Shown here: in pieces, positions 1 through 4,145 of the stretch
Position numbering within the stretch: position 1 is the stretch's first letter
Layout of the letters: every line of letters starts with the position of its first letter
From: Archangium sp.
GTDB lineage: Bacteria; Myxococcota; Myxococcia; Myxococcales; Myxococcaceae
DNA length: 6,349 bases
Assembly (NCBI GenBank): GCA_016793525.1
Contig: JAEUJT010000461.1
Location: 1 to 6,349 of the forward strand
Direction: 5' to 3'
Position numbers and translations under genes: made by a program
The notes under the pieces: model-generated
The model's input: only the letters and a program-made list of their open reading frames with translations
Database searches by the model: none
What the model was told of the DNA's origin: nothing

Positions 1-552
1 CCGTCGCAGTTCGGCGACCCGAGCCCCCATGCCGGGTGTTGCCGCACGCTCGACGGCGGAGCGTGCCCCTCTTCGGGAACGAACGACGGCGGCTTCGAGA
101 TCGCGTACTTCGGTGGCCGCTACGTGCAGGTGGCCGCGGAGACGGGCGGGGTGGCCGTCGACATTTGCCAGAGCGACTTCTCGGGCGCCCTGGCGTCGCT
201 GGGCTTCGCCGCCTCGGGCCTCCGCCGCGAATTCCGGCTTTCCCGCGCTCCCGATCTGAAGCTGTCGAGCACCGCCGCACCCGGCGTGCAGGTGTTCGTC
301 TCTCCGCCGACCGCCGCCAACTGCACGGTCGACGGCAACTGCCCGTCGAACCAGACCTGCCACGGCGGCCGCTGCGCGCGCTCGGTCCCCGTCGACACCG
401 GCGCACTCCCCAATGGGGCCCAGTACGTGCGCTGCGACGCCGCGGGGCTGCGCAACATGGTGCGCTTCGCCGGCACCTCCGTCCCCGAGTCTTTGAGCAC
501 GGTCGAGATCTGCTACGACGTGCTCCCCAACGCTCCAACGAGTTGTCCGTAA
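1..552 (+). CDS. 3' end of a cysteine-rich, VWA-like exported protein (CglB-like gliding adhesin lipoprotein candidate), 5' truncated
   Basis: The frame is open from base 1 and stops with TAA at 550-552, so the start, and any signal peptide or lipobox, lies upstream. The 183 visible residues carry 11 cysteines (fragment positions 13, 14, 22, 56, 108, 114, 120, 125, 145, 171, 182), which points to a disulfide-bonded exported protein. Residues 41-75 (YVQVAAETGG, then VDICQSDFSGAL) resemble the end of a VWA domain as seen in many myxobacterial lipoproteins. Residues 108-125 form a compact knot of the form C-x5-C-x5-C-x4-C. CglB, the VWA adhesin lipoprotein of M. xanthus gliding, is a known protein of this type and works with Glt beta-barrels, and two such barrels follow directly. 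It could instead be a GltK-like or unrelated VWA lipoprotein. The reading frame is certain; the name is inference. Confidence 0.8.
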   Translation, partial: PSQFGDPSPHAGCCRTLDGGACPSSGTNDGGFEIAYFGGRYVQVAAETGGVAVDICQSDFSGALASLGFAASGLRREFRLSRAPDLKLSSTAAPGVQVFVSPPTAANCTVDGNCPSNQTCHGGRCARSVPVDTGALPNGAQYVRCDAAGLRNMVRFAGTSVPESLSTVEICYDVLPNAPTSCP

Positions 553-573
553 CCACAGGTGCCCCACGTCACT

Positions 574-1356
574 ATGAACTGGAAATCACTGATCCTTTGT
601 TGCGCCGCTGGGCTGACGTTGAGCCAACCGGCGTGGGCCGACGACGAGAGCGATGCGCTGATCGAGAAGGTCGTGGTGCGCAACCGCCTGTTCAACGTGC
701 GTGAGCGCTGGGAGGTCGGAGGCAACTTCGGCCTGTCGCTCCTCAGCCGCTTGACCGACCACTACAACCTCAACGTGTCGGGCGCCTACAACGTGTCTGA
801 CTGGTTGGGCGTCGAGCTCCGCGGCGGATACGCGATCTCCATGCACACCCAGCTCGTCGACCAGCTGCGCTCCGACTTCTTGAGCACGGTCGGGCCGACG
901 TCGACCACCACCCTCAGCGACGCCGCCGACCTGTGGGAGATGACCGCCAACGCCGTCATCGGCGTTCGCTTTCAGCCCATCTACGGCAAGCTCAATTTGA
1001 TGGCTGAGCTGCCGGTGCACTTCCAGTTCTACCTCTGGGCTGGCGGTGGCTTCGGGCTCTTCAAGAAAGAATCGGTGGTGCTCTGTACGGCCCGCACTGG
1101 CAACACCTGCAACGAGTTCTTGCAGGAGACGAAGCCCGGGCCGCTCGTTTCGCTCGCGCTGGGCCTTCGTGTCTTCTTGCACCAGAATCACAGCATCAAG
1201 TTCGAGGCGCGCAGCTTCTCGTACCTCGACTCGTACTACGTGGGCGTGAAGCCCGCGGCGCCGGTGAGCAACCCGACCGAGGGCGGCCAGCTGTCGCCCA
1301 ACGCCGGCATCACCAACCTGGTGATGCTCGACGTCGGCTACGCCTTCATTTTCTAA
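574..1356 (+). CDS. Outer-membrane beta-barrel protein, GltB/NfsB-like (myxobacterial OMP family)
   Basis: A 260-residue protein with a Sec signal peptide (residues 1-22, hydrophobic core SLILCCAAGL, cleavage after AWA, then acidic DDES). The mature chain alternates polar and hydrophobic or aromatic residues, as transmembrane strands do: for example the GG-rich strands around residues 46-56, 64-71 and 75-85, and the glycine-rich stretch after PIYGK (135-139). It ends in YAFIF, a terminal phenylalanine typical of substrates of the BAM insertion complex. The segment VVVRNRLF (33-40) and the following strands resemble the small outer-membrane barrel family of myxobacteria that includes GltA, GltB, GltH and CglE. 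Two cysteines (171, 179) lie in a probable loop and could form a disulfide. ATG 574 is preferred over GTG 559 because it gives a clean signal peptide. The gene starts 21 bases after the upstream stop and 13 bases before the next barrel gene, so cotranscription is likely. The GltB label rests on gene order. Confidence 0.88.
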   Translation: MNWKSLILCCAAGLTLSQPAWADDESDALIEKVVVRNRLFNVRERWEVGGNFGLSLLSRLTDHYNLNVSGAYNVSDWLGVELRGGYAISMHTQLVDQLRSDFLSTVGPTSTTTLSDAADLWEMTANAVIGVRFQPIYGKLNLMAELPVHFQFYLWAGGGFGLFKKESVVLCTARTGNTCNEFLQETKPGPLVSLALGLRVFLHQNHSIKFEARSFSYLDSYYVGVKPAAPVSNPTEGGQLSPNAGITNLVMLDVGYAFIF

Positions 1357-1369
1357 CGAGCCACCCACC

Positions 1370-2488
1370 ATGACGACTCTGCACCCGCTCTTGTTGCTCG
1401 CGCTCCTCTCGGTGGCCTCCTCGGCCGCCGCTGCCACGCCGCCCTCCGACGCGCCCCTGCGCATCGCCCAGTCTGACGAAGACGAAGACGAAGACGCGCC
1501 CACCGGCGCAACACCGACCCCGAAGGCGGTCGAGCCTTCGGCGCCGGTGAAGACCGACGCTCCGGCCGCGCCCGCGACGGCGGCTCCAGCCCCTGCGCCT
1601 GCTGCTGCGGCCAAGCCCGAGGCGGCGAAACCGGCAGCAACTGCGGCCCCGGCGGTGGTGCCCGCCGAGCAGCTCCAGCTCGTGTCCGGCGCGCCCCTGA
1701 ACAACCCCAACGTCGGCGTGCACATCGTCGAGCAGAAGGCTTACAGCGACTCCGGCCGCCGCGAGGTGGTGTTGTACCCGGTGGCGATGCAGGTGAACGG
1801 CAAGTTCACCCAGCACTACGGCACCATGGGCTCCTTCGTGTACCACCTGCAGGAGAACTTCGGCCTCCAGATCTCCGGCGGCTACAACTGGTACAACTCC
1901 GAGTCCGGCTTCAACGGCGAGCTGGTCGAGAAGTTCCGCTCCGAGGCGCAGGCCGCCACCTCCCTGCTGTGGACGTGGGGCATTCTCGGCGGCGTCGAGG
2001 TGACGCCGATCTACGGCAAGTTCGCGCTCTTCGAGGGCACGCTGGCCCACTTCGCGGTCGTCATCAACGGCGGCGCGGGCATCGGTGGCACGCGGCACCA
2101 GCTCAAGGCCGAGACGGTGAACTCGGCGGGCGTCGTTTCGCCGGCCACCTACGGCGACACGGGGCTTCGGTTCATGGGCTCGCTGGGCGCCGGCTTCCGC
2201 CTCCAGCTCGGCAAGCGCATCGCGGTTCGGCTCGAGCTGCGCGACGTCGTCTACACGGCGCGCATGGAGCGGGTGAACGGGTGCGACGTCACCGACCTGC
2301 GCGCCATGAACTCCGCCACCGACCTCTCGCGGGTGCAGGTCAGCCCGAGCTGCCAGGTGTCGACCTTCCAAGATGGCTCGCTCAAGCGCTCCATCGACAT
2401 CTCGATCGCGCGCAAGCTGGTCGAGACGCCGTCGTCCGACGTGTTGAACAACGTTGGTATGTATTTCGGCGCGTCGTTTCTCTTCTGA
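1370..2488 (+). CDS. Outer-membrane beta-barrel protein with acidic and Ala/Pro/Lys-rich N-terminal tether, GltA/NfsA-like
   Basis: A 372-residue protein. Residues 1-22 form a Sec signal peptide (LLLLALLSVASSAAAA). Next come a short acidic repeat (DEDEDED, 36-42) and a low-complexity Ala/Pro/Lys linker (about 43-99). A barrel-like domain follows from about residue 115 to the end, with alternating strands, GGYNWY, PIYGK (213-217) and a glycine-rich GGAGIGG segment. The C-terminus is ASFLF, again ending in Phe. The PIYGK region aligns by eye with the same region of the upstream barrel, so the two look paralogous. Cysteines 305 and 328 may form a loop disulfide. In M. xanthus, GltA and GltB are barrels encoded next to each other and next to GltC, and this gene occupies the GltA position. 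The upstream gap is 13 bases with no clear Shine-Dalgarno sequence, so translation may depend partly on coupling to the upstream gene. Confidence 0.88.
   Translation: MTTLHPLLLLALLSVASSAAAATPPSDAPLRIAQSDEDEDEDAPTGATPTPKAVEPSAPVKTDAPAAPATAAPAPAPAAAAKPEAAKPAATAAPAVVPAEQLQLVSGAPLNNPNVGVHIVEQKAYSDSGRREVVLYPVAMQVNGKFTQHYGTMGSFVYHLQENFGLQISGGYNWYNSESGFNGELVEKFRSEAQAATSLLWTWGILGGVEVTPIYGKFALFEGTLAHFAVVINGGAGIGGTRHQLKAETVNSAGVVSPATYGDTGLRFMGSLGAGFRLQLGKRIAVRLELRDVVYTARMERVNGCDVTDLRAMNSATDLSRVQVSPSCQVSTFQDGSLKRSIDISIARKLVETPSSDVLNNVGMYFGASFLF
1475..1496 (+). repeat. Tandem hexamer GACGAA, three copies plus a partial fourth
   Basis: GACGAA occurs at 1475-1480, 1481-1486 and 1487-1492, followed by GACG. 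It encodes the alternating Asp-Glu run just after the signal peptide of the second barrel protein. The repeat length is a multiple of three, so slippage would change the acidic run without breaking the frame. Confidence 0.85.
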
Positions 2489-2490
2489 TC

Positions 2491-2494
2491 AAGG
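2491..2494 (+). promoter_or_regulatory. Ribosome binding site of the first TPR gene
   Basis: AAGG lies 9 bases upstream of ATG 2504, in the 15-base gap after the second barrel gene. It supports this ATG as the start. The gap leaves no room for a separate promoter, so the gene is probably read from the barrel transcript. Confidence 0.5.
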
Positions 2495-2503
2495 TCAGCC
2501 AAC

Positions 2504-4033
2504 ATGAAACGTTTGGTTATTGTGATTGCACTGTTGGTGGCCGGAGTCGCGGCCGCGCAAGATCTGGCGACGTACAACAAAGGCCTGTCGGCCTATAACT
2601 CGAACAACTTCAGCGAGGCTTCGCGGCTGTTCTTCGAGGTCTACAATACGACCACCGACAACGACACGCGGCTCAAGGCCGAGTACTACTTGGCCAGCTC
2701 GTTTCAGCGGCAGGGCCTGCCCTTCGCTGCGTACATCTACTTCGACCCGATCGTGAAGGCGGGCCCGAAGCACCCGTTCCACCTCAAGGCGGTCGAGGCG
2801 CTGATCAACCTGCAAGAAGAGCTCGGCGACGATTACCTGATCCCCTCAGCGCTGAACAAACTGTACGACCGCAACGCCGACGCGTGGGCCACGCTGCCGC
2901 TCGAGGTGTTGGCGCGCATCAACTACCTCATCGGCCGCATTGCCCACCGCAACACCAAGCTCGATGAGGCGAAGCAGTTCCTCGAGGCGGTGCCCGACAC
3001 GTCGCAGGTGTACGCCAAAGCGCAGTACCTTCTTGGCATCGCGCTGGCCGACCCGCGCTTCCCCGCGGCCAACGACGCGCAGCGCAAGAAGAACGTCGAC
3101 GACGCCCTGGCGGTGTTCGTCGGCGTGACCAAGATCGACCCGCGCGCGAAGCAGAAGGACCTGGTCGAGACGCAGCAGCTGGCGACCCTCGCGCTCGGCC
3201 GCACCAACTACAACATCGGCGAATACGCGCAGTCGGTGTCGTCGTACGAGTCGATTCCCCGCTTCTCGAAGTACTGGGATCAGGCGCTGTTCGAGAACGG
3301 CTTCGCCCGCTTCCAGAACGACGACTTGGGCGGCGCGCTCGGCTCGCTCCAGGCGCTCCACGCCCCGCAGTTCACTGGCGCGTTTCAGCCCGAGTCGTGG
3401 GTGCTGAAGTCGACCGTGTATTACTTCGCGTGCCTGTACGAAGAGTCGAAGTCGGCGCTCAACGAGTTCGAGAGCATCTACCTGCCCATGGTCGACAAGC
3501 TGCGCCCGTTCGCCGAAGAGCCGAAGGAGCTCAGCGCGTACTTCGCGCTCGTCGAGGCGAGCCGAGACGACGTGTTGCCCCGCCCGGTGCTGCTGTGGGT
3601 GCGCGCCAACGAGCGCATGCTCGGCGTGTACGGCATGATCAAGCAGCTCGACGCCGAAAAGGCGCGCATCAATGACAACCAATCGTGGAAGTCAGCCAAG
3701 CTGTCGCCTGAGTTGGTGACGTACCTCGACCAGAACCGCTCCATTCTCGAGCAGCTGGCCGGCCGGCTCACCAAAGACCGCATCTTGAGCGCCTACCGCA
3801 CCATCAAGGGCTTCGCCGATCAGGCCGAAATCATTCGGTTCGAGATCGCCAAGGCCGGCAAAGAGATCGCCGAATCGGGCGTCGACCAGGCGTCGGTGCT
3901 GCGCAAGCAGACGCTCTACCGACCCGGTATGCCGGCCGAAAATTGGAACTACTGGAAGTTCCAGGGCGAGTTCTGGCGCGACGAAATCGGGTACTACCAG
4001 TACACGCTCAAGCGCGGCTGCCCGGCCAACTGA
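2504..4033 (+). CDS. gltC: Exported TPR protein, GltC/NfsC-like periplasmic component of a Glt/Nfs-type machine
   Basis: A 509-residue protein with a Sec signal peptide (residues 1-18, MKRLVIVIALLVAGVAAA, probable cleavage before Q19) and no lipobox, so it is predicted to be soluble in the periplasm. TPR-like helix pairs are visible at about 22-50 (YNKGLSAYNSNNFSEASRLF), 138-165 (INYLIGRIAHRNTKLDEAKQF) and 226-290 (LALGRTNYNIGEYAQSVSSY and the following repeat). Another helical stretch at 300-330 (STVYYFACLYEESKSALNEF) is also TPR-like. From about 365 on, the protein is charged and helical without clear repeats. It ends in an aromatic segment (481-506; W481, W484, W491) with Cys506 four residues from the end. 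TPR arrays bind protein partners. Position directly after two barrels matches GltC in the M. xanthus gltB-gltA-gltC group and NfsC in the nfs operon. The symbol rests on context and architecture, and a generic TPR protein cannot be excluded. Confidence 0.85.
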   Translation: MKRLVIVIALLVAGVAAAQDLATYNKGLSAYNSNNFSEASRLFFEVYNTTTDNDTRLKAEYYLASSFQRQGLPFAAYIYFDPIVKAGPKHPFHLKAVEALINLQEELGDDYLIPSALNKLYDRNADAWATLPLEVLARINYLIGRIAHRNTKLDEAKQFLEAVPDTSQVYAKAQYLLGIALADPRFPAANDAQRKKNVDDALAVFVGVTKIDPRAKQKDLVETQQLATLALGRTNYNIGEYAQSVSSYESIPRFSKYWDQALFENGFARFQNDDLGGALGSLQALHAPQFTGAFQPESWVLKSTVYYFACLYEESKSALNEFESIYLPMVDKLRPFAEEPKELSAYFALVEASRDDVLPRPVLLWVRANERMLGVYGMIKQLDAEKARINDNQSWKSAKLSPELVTYLDQNRSILEQLAGRLTKDRILSAYRTIKGFADQAEIIRFEIAKAGKEIAESGVDQASVLRKQTLYRPGMPAENWNYWKFQGEFWRDEIGYYQYTLKRGCPAN

Positions 4034-4085
4034 CCGGCCTCGAAGTCCTCGAAATTCCAGGCGTTCTCCGACCCGGCAGGGCCCC

Positions 4086-4115
4086 TTTCCAGCACTCGGA
4101 CCCGTGGTGTAGGGT
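4086..4115 (+). promoter_or_regulatory. Candidate sigma-70-type promoter for the second TPR gene
   Basis: TTTCCA (4086-4091, four of six matches to TTGACA) and TAGGGT (4110-4115, fitting TAnnnT) are separated by 18 bases. Transcription would begin near 4122, about 24 bases before the ATG. The match is weak and chance occurrence is quite possible; the position in the only real gap is the main support. Confidence 0.25.
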
Positions 4116-4118
4116 CCG
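4097..4118 (+). repeat. Perfect 7-bp inverted repeat (CGGACCC / GGGTCCG) with 8-base spacer
   Basis: The arms are at 4097-4103 and 4112-4118. As RNA this would be a stable GC-rich hairpin. As DNA it could be an operator, because the right arm overlaps the candidate -10 element. A run of only four T residues begins at 4125, six bases after the stem, so it is at best a poor intrinsic terminator for the upstream operon. Confidence 0.55.
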
Positions 4119-4135
4119 CCCGGCTTTTGACCTAC

Positions 4136-4140
4136 AGGAG
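4136..4140 (+). promoter_or_regulatory. Strong ribosome binding site of the second TPR gene
   Basis: AGGAG lies 5 bases upstream of ATG 4146. It is the best Shine-Dalgarno match in the window and fixes the start of the last gene, which then begins with a good signal peptide. Confidence 0.75.
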
Positions 4141-4145
4141 TAGAA

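Larger units (their letters stand above)
4034..4145 (+). other. 112-base intergenic region, the only sizeable gap in the window
   Basis: This non-coding gap separates the two TPR genes. It holds a short direct repeat of CCTCGAA (4038-4044 and 4047-4053), a 7-bp inverted repeat (4097-4118), a weak promoter candidate (4086-4115) and a strong ribosome binding site (4136-4140). All other gaps are 13 to 21 bases, so regulation specific to the last gene is most likely placed here. Confidence 0.7.

Noticed and set aside
559..573. GTG 559 as the start of the first barrel
   Set aside because: It would add PHVT before the signal peptide and overlaps the only ribosome-binding-like sequence (AGGTG, 557-561). 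ATG 574 gives a normal signal peptide, though the spacing is somewhat long.
589..606. Lipobox in the first barrel protein (cysteines 9 and 10)
   Set aside because: The residue before each cysteine is Leu or Cys, not Gly, Ala or Ser, and a good signal peptidase I site (AWA before DD) follows.
36..704. 222-residue + frame overlapping the first two genes
   Set aside because: It is an arginine- and proline-rich off-frame translation running across the stop of one gene and the start of the next; no motif or ribosome binding site supports it.
586..2371. Two long minus-strand open frames (586-1725 and 1346-2371)
   Set aside because: Both are antisense to the barrel genes. Their translations are Ala/Gly/Arg/Val-rich without recognisable domains, while the + strand encodes complete barrels.
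4097..4128. Intrinsic terminator after the first TPR gene
   Set aside because: The stem is only 7 bp and the T-run has four bases separated from it by six, so it is too weak to call as a terminator.
4126..4131. TTGACC as a -35 element
   Set aside because: It lies only 14 bases before the ATG, and no -10 element could fit upstream of the start codon.
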